Assembly: GCA_002409325.1 (NCBI GenBank)
Contig: DHUU01000018.1
Location: 161,130 to 192,358, forward strand
DNA from: Bacteroidales bacterium UBA5226
Lineage (GTDB): Bacteria; Bacteroidota; Bacteroidia; Bacteroidales; UBA932
Reading direction: 5' to 3'
Length of the DNA: 31,229 bases
Part shown: positions 21,146 to 29,117 of the stretch, piece after piece
Layout: each line of letters opens with the position of its first letter
How positions within the stretch are numbered: position 1 is the first letter of the stretch
The notes under the pieces: model-generated
The model's database searches: none
What the model saw: only the letters and a program-made list of their open reading frames with translations
What the model was told of the DNA's origin: nothing
Position numbers and translations under genes: made by a program

Positions 21146-22729
21146 TTAAAAAAAGACGCCGTTAGTGTATCCCAGCCAGCGCAAAACGGTCTCACCCCAA
21201 AGGATGATGACAAACCAGCTGATGAGCATCATGGTAATACCGAATTTGAAGGTATCGCTCCAACTGTAATGGTTGGTGGTATACAAAAGTGCTGCAGGTT
21301 TGGAGTTAAAGGGCAGGACATAAACATGTCCTACCAGCATGGCCACCGGAAAAGCCAGCGACATGACAGGGTATCCGAACTGCTGCGCCACACTGATGGC
21401 TATGGGCACAAAAATGAGCGTCTGCATGGTCTTGGACTGGAACAGCATGGCGCTGAAAAGCATGGTGCCTGTAAGCAGCAGGTAAAGCACCCAGAACGGG
21501 GTCTGCGCGGTAATCCCAATGGCAGCAAAAGCCTGGGCAACCAGAATTCCGGGAAGGCCCGAGGCCTCCAGTCCGGCCCCCAGGGTGTACGCCCCGGCCG
21601 AAAAGAGCAGCAGGTGCCAGGGAATGTCCACATCGTTCCATTTGACCACGCCGAATTTTGGGATTAGTGCGACAACGGCCCCGATAAAGGCGACCGAAGT
21701 GGGGCTAATGCCGTGAAGCGTCTCGGTGGCCCACATGCCCAGCACGCAGACAAAAATGGCCACGGCTTTGTATTCCTCGGTTTTCATGGGTCCCAGGTTG
21801 TGCAGTTCCTGCCGCAGCCGCTCCATTCCGCCCTCTATGCAGGGCTTCTTTTCTTCGGGTTTGAGGCGGAAAACAAGGCGCGTTCCCACAAACCAGGCTA
21901 TAAGGATCAGCAATATGCTCATAGGCAAGGCCGGTACAAGCCATTTGGTATATCCGAAAGAATTCTCGCCCAGGGCACCGGCAATAAGGGAAGCAGCCAG
22001 CAAAGTGGCACCGGAGCCGGTCAGGAATCCATTGGCTCCCAGGTTTATCTGGAACAGGTTCTGCAACACCAGGTTGCGCCCGAAATTGTTCCGGTTTTCA
22101 CCTCCGGTGGCTCCATAAATGGCTGCCACCACCATGAATATGGGAAGCAGGATGGCGGCTTTGGCCGTTGTGGCCGAGATGAAAGCTGATAAAACCAGGT
22201 TGATGACAATAAAACTGATCATCACACCAAAGGAGTTTTTCCCGAACCGAAGTACAAACCAAAGGGCAAAACGCTTGGCTACCTGCGTCTTGACCAGCAT
22301 GCTGGCCAGAATGAAAGACAGGATGTTGAGCCACATGACCGGGTGTCCCAGCTGGGCAAAAGCGGTTTTTTCTGTGGTTACCCCAGTCAGTACAATGGAC
22401 AGGATCACCAGCAGGGAAGTCAGGTAGTTGGGAATGGCCTCGGTAATCCATAAAATGATGGCGGCCACAAATATGGCCAGCATCGCATAATTAATCCGGG
22501 AGAACCCGTCCCCCCCGAGCGCCTGCAGACGCTGCAGGGCCGTGGTGGACAAGCCTTCCGAAGAAATTTCGTTCAGGAAAGAAATGTCTGAGAACCAGTA
22601 GATAAGCACAAACATTACCACAGAAAGAGGCCCCCCTAAAATGGACATCCATCGTTCAAAGCCCGACTTCTGCATTTTAGGGAGCTTCTCAATCCTGTAG
22701 TTATTCATATCCAGCGGATCGAATGCCAT
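21146..22729 (-). CDS. SLC13/DASS-family anion transporter
   Basis: Seen: 527 aa with a hydrophilic N-terminal tail (~1-25) and about 12 TM segments. Family features include WITEAIPNYLTSLLVI near residues 92-107, the hairpin FISATTAKAAILLPIF, GLxxTGSGATLLA-like repeats, and a second half with PFWVLYLLLTGTMLFSAML and PFNSKPAALLYTTNHYSW. Known: DASS proteins are sodium-coupled or exchange carriers for dicarboxylates, sulfate or, in yeast Pho87/90/91 relatives, phosphate. Odd: the first SNT motif reads SAT and the second site reads NSKP, so canonical dicarboxylate/sodium residues are not conserved and the substrate is open. It begins 1 nt after the CYTH stop. Context suggests a phosphate-containing anion; this is inference. 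Confidence 0.9.
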   Translation of the reverse strand: MAFDPLDMNNYRIEKLPKMQKSGFERWMSILGGPLSVVMFVLIYWFSDISFLNEISSEGLSTTALQRLQALGGDGFSRINYAMLAIFVAAIILWITEAIPNYLTSLLVILSIVLTGVTTEKTAFAQLGHPVMWLNILSFILASMLVKTQVAKRFALWFVLRFGKNSFGVMISFIVINLVLSAFISATTAKAAILLPIFMVVAAIYGATGGENRNNFGRNLVLQNLFQINLGANGFLTGSGATLLAASLIAGALGENSFGYTKWLVPALPMSILLILIAWFVGTRLVFRLKPEEKKPCIEGGMERLRQELHNLGPMKTEEYKAVAIFVCVLGMWATETLHGISPTSVAFIGAVVALIPKFGVVKWNDVDIPWHLLLFSAGAYTLGAGLEASGLPGILVAQAFAAIGITAQTPFWVLYLLLTGTMLFSAMLFQSKTMQTLIFVPIAISVAQQFGYPVMSLAFPVAMLVGHVYVLPFNSKPAALLYTTNHYSWSDTFKFGITMMLISWFVIILWGETVLRWLGYTNGVFF

Positions 22730-22730
22730 G

Positions 22731-23201
22731 TCACTTCCAGTTTTTAAACGGATTCTTCATTAACATGGAATTATAATACCGGGTATCACCGGTAACTTCC
22801 GCACCCAGCCAGGAAGGTTTTTCAAAAGCTTCGTCCTCCGCACCAAGCTCAATCTCGGCCAGGGTAAGGCCCTGGTTATCGCCGTAGAATTCATCTACTT
22901 CAAAAGTGTGGGGTCCCGCTTTTACCAGGTAACGGGTTTTGTCGATGACACCCGGTTCGGAGAGTTCAAGGAGCGAACGGACATCTTCCACCGGGATCTC
23001 TTTTTCCCATTCAAAACGACTGGCCCCACTCTTGTTGCCAATGCCTTTTACGGTAATAAATCCCTTGTCCCCTTTTACCCGGACCCTTACGGTTCTTTCG
23101 GGAACAGAACTCAGGTATCCTTGGGTAATGCGGGTTGATTTGACGGCTAAGGGCTTATAGGGCCCGGTTACTAAAAATTTGCGTTCAATTTCCTGTGCCA
23201 T
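22731..23201 (-). CDS. CYTH-domain triphosphate tunnel metalloenzyme
   Basis: Seen: 156 aa, one full CYTH domain: the N-terminal EIERKFLV (ExExK motif), RITQGYLS, RTVRVRVKGDKGFITVKG (basic strands), RFEWEKEIP, IDKTRYLV, FEVDEFYGDN, LAEIELGAEDE, and RYYNSMLMKNP. Known: close bacterial relatives (CthTTM, NE1496) are metal-dependent tripolyphosphatases; the family binds triphosphate inside an eight-strand tunnel using these Glu/Lys/Arg residues, all present here. Cytoplasmic, with no signal peptide. It is sandwiched with 1-nt gaps between a divergent CYTH-like gene and the SLC13 transporter. Most likely function: hydrolysis of tripolyphosphate or a related triphosphate. Confidence 0.93.
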   Translation of the reverse strand: MAQEIERKFLVTGPYKPLAVKSTRITQGYLSSVPERTVRVRVKGDKGFITVKGIGNKSGASRFEWEKEIPVEDVRSLLELSEPGVIDKTRYLVKAGPHTFEVDEFYGDNQGLTLAEIELGAEDEAFEKPSWLGAEVTGDTRYYNSMLMKNPFKNWK

Positions 23202-23202
23202 A

Positions 23203-23847
23203 TCATTCGTTTGCCAGAGGTTTGGGACTCATACCAATAATGCGCTTAATGGCCTGTAGGTAGTTGATGTTTTCAACGCCTTCAAGCCCCAGCTCTTTAA
23301 TGGTTTTCAGAATATCTTCAATCTCGGTCGATTCCGAGTTGATGGTCACCACTTTGGCTCCGTTGATAAGGACATTGCCCACCTCACAGATGGTGTCATT
23401 GATCATATAGCCAAAACGTTGTTTGTGCACTCTGACGGCAGCCAGGCGGGGGTGATTCCGTACCATATCTATAAACTCGTCGTACGTATAGGTTTCTTTG
23501 GTCAGTTCCGGCATCTCTACCATAAAGGCGGGAAAAACTTCCTCTTTAAGCACCTGGGCCGAAATGGGGAACTCGCCCTTCATGAGCGGATTCCATTGTT
23601 CCAGTCCCTTTACGGTTTGTACGTAAGTCTTGATATCCATTTTGCCATCGCGGATTTTGGTGTTGTTAATATCGTTTGCTGCCGATATGATATACACCTC
23701 GTCGCTGGAACGTTCCCATACTTTTTCCGGAACAGGGACTGATAGCCGGGCCATGCGCTGGTGCGCCCGGTCAAAACATTGCCCGAAGGAACGGAACTCG
23801 AATCTTGGCTTGGATATAGCCCCTATCTCCATTTTTTCTTTTGACAT
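23203..23847 (-). CDS. Divergent CYTH-like protein
   Basis: Seen: 214 aa. RFEFRSFGQCFDR replaces the ExExK strand. WERSSDEVYIISAANDINNT, KIRDGKMDIKTYVQ (like the CYTH Arg/Lys strands) and the acidic late strands (NDTICEVGNVLING, VVTINSESTEIEDIL) follow, with a terminal helix ENINYLQAIKRIIG matching the SY..L end of CYTH domains. Inference: a second triphosphate-tunnel fold with altered N-terminal Glu ligands, possibly binding rather than hydrolysing phosphate chains, or forming a heteromer with the canonical neighbour 1 nt downstream. The fold call is by pattern, not by a diagnostic signature. No signal peptide or TM. Confidence 0.75.
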   Translation of the reverse strand: MSKEKMEIGAISKPRFEFRSFGQCFDRAHQRMARLSVPVPEKVWERSSDEVYIISAANDINNTKIRDGKMDIKTYVQTVKGLEQWNPLMKGEFPISAQVLKEEVFPAFMVEMPELTKETYTYDEFIDMVRNHPRLAAVRVHKQRFGYMINDTICEVGNVLINGAKVVTINSESTEIEDILKTIKELGLEGVENINYLQAIKRIIGMSPKPLANE

Positions 23848-23865
23848 ATATTTACTGGCAATGGT

Positions 23866-24684
23866 CTATTGCAGCCCTATTACATAATCTGTACTTTCCT
23901 GGTTGGCGGCACCAGGAGTTGCCGGGGCATGTGCCCATTTTTTGTCTGTGTTGCGGCTGTAAGATGCAGGGGCAGTCTTGGCAATGGCCGTAAGGTTGAA
24001 ATCGTCAATGCTGCTTCCGGCCGGATTGAACAGCTGGATCCTTACATTCTTCTTGGCCGAGAGCCCACTGTGAAAGATCAGTGCTTCCGGGTGGGTCGGA
24101 TGGTCTGCCTGAACGTCCTCGCTGTAGAGCAGCAGGAACTGGCCCGGGGCAAGTGTACGATCGTCGCAAACCCAGACGGGTTGATCATTTTCACTGTCTT
24201 TACAAATATAAACGCCTTCCAGGGGAATATCCTTGGTGCCCCTGTTGTGCAATTCCATAAATTTTACATTCCCGTTAAGCTCGTTAAGGTAAAGTCCCGA
24301 GTAATCCACAACAATAGCCGCCACGGTATAGGATTTATCGGCCGATTTGGCGACATACCCTTTTTCGTTCAAGGCTTCTACATGGAAAGTCACCACAGTC
24401 TTGTCTGCCTGTGCCGGGATCACCCCGGAATATACGTCTCCCGAGGCCGTCATGTTTACCGATTGGGCCGAGCCTCCGCCGATGGAATATTTCAGAACAG
24501 CCGAGGAAACGCTGCGAAGGTCTGTGATGGTGGCAGAAACCGTTACTGCGTCTTTAGGGGTAACGGCTTCGGGGTTGAACTTCAGGTTGGAAATGGATGC
24601 GGGCCCGTCGTACAAGTCGTCCTTGACACAGGAGGTTGTAAAACCTGCAACCAGAAGAAGCGCTGCAAAAAGTATCTTTTTCAT
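23866..24684 (-). CDS. Lamin-tail-domain lipoprotein
   Basis: Seen: 272 aa. A lipoprotein signal ends in GFTTSC (Cys19). Residues ~30-125 are an Ig/Fn3-like beta domain (SVSSAVLKYSIGGG, VTFHVEALNEKG). Residues ~130-265 are a lamin-tail domain (YLNELNGNVKFMELHNRG, PLEGVYICKD, LAPGQFLLLYSED, AKKNVRIQLFNPAGSSID), ending ATPGAANQE. Known: bacterial LTD domains occur on exported proteins, often attached to nucleases and phosphatases, and are thought to mediate binding. It lies 18 nt after the porin and 18 nt before the CYTH-like gene, so probably a surface or periplasmic accessory of the operon. No enzymatic domain is present. Confidence 0.9.
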   Translation of the reverse strand: MKKILFAALLLVAGFTTSCVKDDLYDGPASISNLKFNPEAVTPKDAVTVSATITDLRSVSSAVLKYSIGGGSAQSVNMTASGDVYSGVIPAQADKTVVTFHVEALNEKGYVAKSADKSYTVAAIVVDYSGLYLNELNGNVKFMELHNRGTKDIPLEGVYICKDSENDQPVWVCDDRTLAPGQFLLLYSEDVQADHPTHPEALIFHSGLSAKKNVRIQLFNPAGSSIDDFNLTAIAKTAPASYSRNTDKKWAHAPATPGAANQESTDYVIGLQ

Positions 24685-24702
24685 AGTTGTTTTTTTTGAA
24701 GG

Positions 24703-26100
24703 TTAAAAGTCAATTTCAAAACGGACCGACAGGGTATGATAGTCAACACCGGCTGTGCGCGGGGAATCCACCACTTTTGTATAGTCCTTTGTGGGGGTTC
24801 CGGAAGCATCGTGGCCCACTAGCAGTTTTCCTTTGCCGTTTGCAAAGCGGTCGTGGTCTGAATACATATAATTGAGCATGATCTTGATATTGTTGTTTAT
24901 ATAGTAGTTCAAACCAGCGGAATAGTTCTGTCCGGAACCGCCGTAAACCGGGGCGCTGTTCAGGGTCAGGAAATCGTAGCGGAAAAGGATCTCTATGTCA
25001 CCCCAGTTACGTCCGCGGGAAGGTTGGGTAAATTCACCGTCATGGGTGTTATAGCGTTGTTTTCCGCCAAACAGAAGGTATCCCACGTGGGCATACCATC
25101 CGCTGAAGTACAGCCTGGACGTTTCACCGGTAACAGTGGGCACGGGATTATTCAGAAAAGTAAGATTACCTATGTATTCACCCTGCATGCGCAACCCTCC
25201 GAAATAAGCAGCCAGCTCGGCTCCGTAAAGCAGGTCATGATGAACGTCTTTGATAACATCGGTGTCTATGTATTTTTTGCGGTTGATGGAGGTGGCGGTG
25301 CGTGTGCTGTAGCGGACACCGCCGAATTCGCTGGTAGCCATATCCGATTTGGGAGTCCGGTAAGAACCGGCCAGCCCTATGTGCAAGCCTTTATGGCGGT
25401 CCTGATAGAAAGGCATGGCAACTACTTTGGCGGTAACGGAATAGCCGGTACTGCGTCCGTAATCTTTGTTGTTGTCTTCCACGTTGGTGCGGATCTCGGC
25501 GTCTTCCACAGCCTGGAAGAATACACCGGCAGCGGCCATGAACCAGTTAAGATTGGTTTTCAACTGGGCACCTATATGGCGGGACGGGGCAAAGGTCTGC
25601 ACCACCATGGGCCGCTCCATGAACGGCAGGTAACGCGAGGTGGTTGTAGATTCCATAGAAAATCCTTCCTTAAAGTTACCAGCCTGGATTTCCAGATTTT
25701 TAATACCGCTATACATCAGGAAAGCATCTTTGAGTTCCAGAATGCCGTTTGCAAAATCAAGGTCTACTTCTCCGTACCAGTCTTTTGTTACCTGGGCTTT
25801 GACGGCAAATCTTGCCCGGCGTATGGAAACGCCGTTGCCTATAGGATCGTAATCCGGGTTTTCACCAAAGAATGCGGCCCCGTCTACCTGAACCCGGCTG
25901 TCAAGCCAGATTTTGTAGTCTTCATTCCTGGATTCAAATACCAGGACACCGTTGCGCTCTTCGGAAAATAACGGTTTGCGATTAACTGGTACCCCGTACT
26001 GATTGTAGCGGATCTGCTCTTTTTCCGTAGAATCCGCAACCTGAGCAAAAGCTGAGCACGCAAGCAGGAGTGCCAGTGCTGTAAATAGAAAATGTTTCAT
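24703..26100 (-). CDS. Porin O/P-type (phosphate-selective) outer-membrane porin
   Basis: Seen: 465 aa. The signal peptide ends near residue 19 (SAFA-QVAD), followed by a 16-strand-like beta-barrel with alternating pattern. Landmarks: FESRNEDYKIWLDSRVQVDGAA, RRARFAVKAQVTKDWYGEVDLDF, ELKDAFLMYSG, GNFKEGFSMES, YINNNIKIMLNYMYSDHDRF, and a C-terminal strand ending in aromatic-rich LSVRFEIDF (BamA-type signal). Known: the porin O/P family includes Pseudomonas OprP and OprO, specific for phosphate and diphosphate; Bacteroidetes members are many and not all are phosphate-selective. First gene of the six-gene operon; a second paralogue lies at 29740-31071. A weak TACTTTTA element at 26140-26133 is a possible promoter. 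Confidence 0.93.
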   Translation of the reverse strand: MKHFLFTALALLLACSAFAQVADSTEKEQIRYNQYGVPVNRKPLFSEERNGVLVFESRNEDYKIWLDSRVQVDGAAFFGENPDYDPIGNGVSIRRARFAVKAQVTKDWYGEVDLDFANGILELKDAFLMYSGIKNLEIQAGNFKEGFSMESTTTSRYLPFMERPMVVQTFAPSRHIGAQLKTNLNWFMAAAGVFFQAVEDAEIRTNVEDNNKDYGRSTGYSVTAKVVAMPFYQDRHKGLHIGLAGSYRTPKSDMATSEFGGVRYSTRTATSINRKKYIDTDVIKDVHHDLLYGAELAAYFGGLRMQGEYIGNLTFLNNPVPTVTGETSRLYFSGWYAHVGYLLFGGKQRYNTHDGEFTQPSRGRNWGDIEILFRYDFLTLNSAPVYGGSGQNYSAGLNYYINNNIKIMLNYMYSDHDRFANGKGKLLVGHDASGTPTKDYTKVVDSPRTAGVDYHTLSVRFEIDF

Positions 26101-26213
26101 ACTGTTATGAATTAATTAGGTTAAAATCTTTATAAAAGTAAGACATTATTGTTACTTTTTAAAGTCTCTTTATTATAATGGCCAAAATTTATCACGAAAA
26201 GACTCATCCTTCG

Positions 26214-26221
26214 TATATTTG
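26214..26221 (+). promoter_or_regulatory. -7 element for the nitroreductase
   Basis: TATATTTG matches TAnnTTTG and ends 3 nt before the ATG at 26225. Confidence 0.45.
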
Positions 26222-26224
26222 CGT

Positions 26225-26761
26225 ATGGATTTTTCGGAATTAATCAAATTACGCCAGAGTGTCCGTCAATATTCGGACCGGAGCGTTGAAAGAGAAAAAA
26301 TCATTGCTTGCCTGGAGGCGGCCCGGCTTGCCCCCTCGGCCAATAACTCCCAACCCTGGAAATTTATTGTGGTGGATGAGCCGGAACTGAAGAACCGGGT
26401 GGCGGATTGTACGGCCAGCCTTGGAATGAACAAATTCACCTATCAGGCACCCGTGATGGTTGTGGTGGTCCTGGAGAAAGAGAATCTTTTTTCATCTTTG
26501 GGAGGTAAAGTGAAAGACAAAATTTTCTGTCATTATGATGTGGGACTGGCAATCGGCCAGTTTTGTCTGCAGGCGGCTGAATTAGGCCTGGGAACCTGTA
26601 TCATAGGGTGGTTTGATGAAAAGAAGATCAGGGAATTATTGAACATCAACAGAAAAAGGCGCATACCGCTGATCATTTCGCTCGGTTATTCAGAAACACC
26701 AGTAAAAGCTAAGAAGCGAAAGCCAATGGATGAAATGAGCCGCTGGAATGCGTACAACTAG
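26225..26761 (+). CDS. Nitroreductase-family flavoprotein
   Basis: FMN-dependent NAD(P)H oxidoreductase family, cytoplasmic; electron acceptor unknown. Seen: 178 aa with the FMN-binding N-terminus LIKLRQSVRQYSDRSV, APSANNSQPWKFIVV, and FCLQAAELGLGTCIIGWFDEKKI (typical second FMN contact). It ends in RWNAYN. Start: the ATG at 26225 (MDFSELIKLRQS); the TTG at 26219 lies within the -7 element and is rejected. Two in-frame ATG positions are therefore not in conflict. It is divergent from the porin operon. Confidence 0.93.
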   Translation: MDFSELIKLRQSVRQYSDRSVEREKIIACLEAARLAPSANNSQPWKFIVVDEPELKNRVADCTASLGMNKFTYQAPVMVVVVLEKENLFSSLGGKVKDKIFCHYDVGLAIGQFCLQAAELGLGTCIIGWFDEKKIRELLNINRKRRIPLIISLGYSETPVKAKKRKPMDEMSRWNAYN

Positions 26762-26775
26762 TAAAAGGCACCTTT

Positions 26776-27411
26776 TTAGTCGATGTCCTTGATCATGTTG
26801 TCCAACAGATCCTCTACGTGTTCCCGGCTTACATCCCAGGAAGCCCTCCAGCCTCCGTCAATATCTTCTTCGTCTGATTTATAGATTGTTTCACCATCAC
26901 GTGTTTCAATCACATAATAGTGATGGATATCATCGTTGTCGTATCTTACCACGTAATAAAGTATGATTTCGGCTTCGTATTCGGTATCGGCCAGTTTCCA
27001 GAAATCGGCGTGGTCCTCTTCAAGCATTTTGCGGGTGTTAATGCAACCCATGATCTCCCAGCGGCTTTCTCCGTAATTGAGCGGCACATAAACCTTTGCT
27101 CCTTTTTCCAGCAATTTTTCCGGGTCCCGGCGGGATATCCGCTGCAGGTATTCATCATAGACATCATGGTCATTTTTCCTGTACATGTAGTAAACCACCT
27201 TGCCGTCGTACTCCAGAAAATCCACATCGCTTACAGGAATTGTTTTTTTCACGCCAAACGAATTTTCGTATTCGATGGAGGCGGATGAGACATTTAAAAC
27301 AGTTATGTATTCTCCCTGCCTTCCCGATATTTTGATGTGGTCAAAATTTGTTTGTGCGGCAAGGCACAGGGGAAGTGCAAATAAAACAGATGCAACAATC
27401 AGAGTCTTCAT
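26776..27411 (-). CDS. Exported protein of unknown function
   Basis: Not recognised. Seen: 211 aa. A signal peptide ends around residue 19 (LCLAAQ). After it comes an acidic, beta-rich protein with many Tyr/Asp (YYMYRKNDHDVYDEYLQRIS), VYVPLNYGESRWEIMGC, and an alternating stretch EAEIILYYVVRYDNDDIHHYYVIETR. The C-terminus is acidic (EHVEDLLDNMIKDID). Periplasmic or outer-membrane-facing by its signal peptide. Convergent with the nitroreductase gene (14-nt gap) and divergent from the next lipoprotein. Confidence 0.82.
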   Translation of the reverse strand: MKTLIVASVLFALPLCLAAQTNFDHIKISGRQGEYITVLNVSSASIEYENSFGVKKTIPVSDVDFLEYDGKVVYYMYRKNDHDVYDEYLQRISRRDPEKLLEKGAKVYVPLNYGESRWEIMGCINTRKMLEEDHADFWKLADTEYEAEIILYYVVRYDNDDIHHYYVIETRDGETIYKSDEEDIDGGWRASWDVSREHVEDLLDNMIKDID

Positions 27412-27479
27412 AATACTTACATTGAATTGATTAACATGTAGTAAATATATAAAAAATAATGATAAGTGAAACCTGTCAA

Positions 27480-27488
27480 TACTTTTGT
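27480..27488 (+). promoter_or_regulatory. -7 element for the lipoprotein at 27532
   Basis: TACTTTTG at 27480-27487/8 matches TAnnTTTG, with a leader of about 43 nt. No clear -33 element. Confidence 0.4.
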
Positions 27489-27531
27489 ATCTTTATCATG
27501 TCATTTTATCGCTTTAAAACCTATTGCTGTT

Positions 27532-27990
27532 ATGAAAAATCTGATATTATACAGTATTGCTGTTACAGGTCTTCTATTCTCTGCTGGTTGTACAATCCAG
27601 GAAACAACTTTTAATTATACAGCTGCCCAGACTCAGATACTGAACAGACTCCAGGGCAATGTTTATATGGCGGAGGACCCTGACGATCAGGCGCAGACCG
27701 CAACACTAATCCTTGACACCCTTTATGTGCCTCCCCGCTGGTTTTTTGTCTATGACAGGGGATATAACGTATACGGGATGATGGAGTACAGTAAGTTTAC
27801 AAACGGGGTTATTAATGATGGGTATCCCCTGCAGATATTTTTTAATCTGAGCAAGGACGGGAATCGTATGACAATGGCTCTTTCTCCCGACTTTGAAATG
27901 CTGGGGGAACTGTTCCTGTATTTTCCAACAGAAACGACCCTCAGGCTGGTCATGTCGGAAGGCGAGATGATTTTTGCGCTTGTTGAATAA
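27532..27990 (+). CDS. Small lipoprotein of unknown function
   Basis: Seen: 152 aa from the ATG at 27532. A lipoprotein signal (MKNLILYSIAVTGLLFSAGC, Cys20) is followed by a compact beta-rich domain with aromatic-rich strands (PPRWFFVYDRGYNVYGMMEY, LQIFFNLSKDGN, MLGELFLYFPTETTLRLVM). A GTG at 27466 extends the frame but lacks a signal peptide at its N-terminus and lies upstream of the promoter-like element, so I reject it. No named family recognised. The HD gene starts 20 nt after its stop. Confidence 0.82.
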   Translation: MKNLILYSIAVTGLLFSAGCTIQETTFNYTAAQTQILNRLQGNVYMAEDPDDQAQTATLILDTLYVPPRWFFVYDRGYNVYGMMEYSKFTNGVINDGYPLQIFFNLSKDGNRMTMALSPDFEMLGELFLYFPTETTLRLVMSEGEMIFALVE

Positions 27991-28009
27991 AGCCATACGG
28001 CCGGATGAT

Positions 28010-28570
28010 ATGAAATCCCGCGAATACTACCTGGACCTGCTCTGCCAAAAAATAGCCAATCCCAGAATGATTGCCCACAGTCTGGCTTCCGAAGCCGTTC
28101 TCAGGGCGTTGGCCCACCGGTTCGGGGAAGATGAAGATACCTGGGGCATAGCCGGGCTGTTACACGATATTGATGTGGAAATTACAGGCGCCCATCCCTT
28201 AAGGCATGGTCCGGAAGGAGTGCTTATGCTGGAGGGTGAGGACCTTCCGCCCGAAGTTCCGGATGCCATTGGCATGCATAATGAAAAAGCCACCGGAAGC
28301 AGGAAACGCTCAACTTTGTTCCAGCATGCCCTGGCAGCGGGAGAGACCATCACCGGGCTTATCTTTGCCGTGGCGCTTGTCTATCCGGATAAAAAGATTT
28401 CCAGTGTCAAACCTAAATCGGTTACAAAGCGTATGAAAGAAAAGATCTTTGCCGCCTCGGTTAACCGCGATACGATCCTGGAGTGCGAGAAGATGGGCAT
28501 TACCCTGGATGAGTTTGTTACACTGGCACTTGCGGCCCTGGCTCCCATTGAAAGGGAACTCGGCTTTTAA
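28010..28570 (+). CDS. HD-domain phosphohydrolase-like protein
   Basis: Seen: 186 aa from the ATG at 28010 (MKSREYYLDLLCQKI). HD-superfamily metal site: His in MIAHSLASEAV, the HD pair in GIAGLLHDIDVE, then IGMHNEK. Known: HD proteins of this size hydrolyse phosphate esters or nucleotides; the substrate here cannot be told. An in-frame TTG at 27974 overlaps the previous gene and adds a poor N-terminus, so I reject it. Cytoplasmic, with no signal peptide. Probably cotranscribed with the preceding lipoprotein. Confidence 0.85.
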   Translation: MKSREYYLDLLCQKIANPRMIAHSLASEAVLRALAHRFGEDEDTWGIAGLLHDIDVEITGAHPLRHGPEGVLMLEGEDLPPEVPDAIGMHNEKATGSRKRSTLFQHALAAGETITGLIFAVALVYPDKKISSVKPKSVTKRMKEKIFAASVNRDTILECEKMGITLDEFVTLALAALAPIERELGF

Positions 28571-28611
28571 TTTGCAGGCAGGGCCGGGGAACAAGCCATG
28601 CTCCCTGCAAA
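28571..28611. terminator. Possible bidirectional hairpin between convergent genes
   Basis: TTTGCAGG (28571-28578) and CCTGCAAA (28604-28611) form an 8-bp stem immediately after the HD stop. There is no strong T-run, so this is tentative. Confidence 0.35.
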
Positions 28612-28670
28612 CATTCAAGAATCGGGTTTCCGGACTGTATCAGAACAGGGTCAGGACAAGCATCAAAGGA

Positions 28671-29000
28671 TCAGGAACGGACAGTCTGCTTTTTTAATTT
28701 GATAACAAGCAGCCGGAATATGTCGCTGTCCTGGTTAAAAGGACGGTGGGGGATGTTTTTTGGACTGTCAATGAGCATGTCTTTGGACACTTTCCTGATT
28801 TCATCCCCTATCTCAATGGATCCTTCACCCTCCAGAATGTAAAAAAAAACATCAATTGGAGTGGTATGGAGTTTCAGCCCTTCTCCTTTCCCGAGGGCAA
28901 TATGAACTACCTGTACGGCGTCTGTGTTGAAAATTATCCGGGCATCTACCCCATGGGGATTGTTTGATGTCTCAAAATCTTTATAGGAAATGATCTTCAT
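28671..29000 (-). CDS. Single-domain cupin protein
   Basis: Seen: 109 aa with a cupin fold: motif 1-like LKLHTTPIDVFFYILEGEGSIEIGDE and motif 2-like DMLIDSPKNIPHRPFNQ, so a His-containing metal site is plausible. Small cytoplasmic cupins bind small molecules or act as isomerases/regulators; no function can be assigned. A near-match -7 element (TATCTTTA, minus strand, around 29035) lies upstream. Convergent with the HD gene. Confidence 0.85.
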   Translation of the reverse strand: MKIISYKDFETSNNPHGVDARIIFNTDAVQVVHIALGKGEGLKLHTTPIDVFFYILEGEGSIEIGDEIRKVSKDMLIDSPKNIPHRPFNQDSDIFRLLVIKLKKQTVRS

Positions 29001-29082
29001 AGTATAGTGAATTAATTGGTCATTATTTTGGAATAAAGATATGATTTTTTACATTTTGTGCATAAGATGTTTAAAAAGGTCT

Positions 29083-29090
29083 TATATTTG
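29083..29090 (+). promoter_or_regulatory. -7 element for the membrane protein at 29118
   Basis: TATATTTG matches TAnnTTTG, 27 nt upstream of the ATG at 29118. A TTTTG upstream (29054-29058) is spaced a little too far (24 nt). Confidence 0.5.
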
Positions 29091-29117
29091 TTTTAGTTCA
29101 AAATCCAAACCATTCAA

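Noticed and set aside
23869..24699. Plus-strand open frame (276 codons) opposite the lamin-tail gene
   Set aside because: The sense protein has a clear signal peptide and domain; the antisense frame has none.
25024..25971. Long plus-strand open frame (315 codons) opposite the porin
   Set aside because: Mirrors the porin reading frame; no recognisable domain or promoter.
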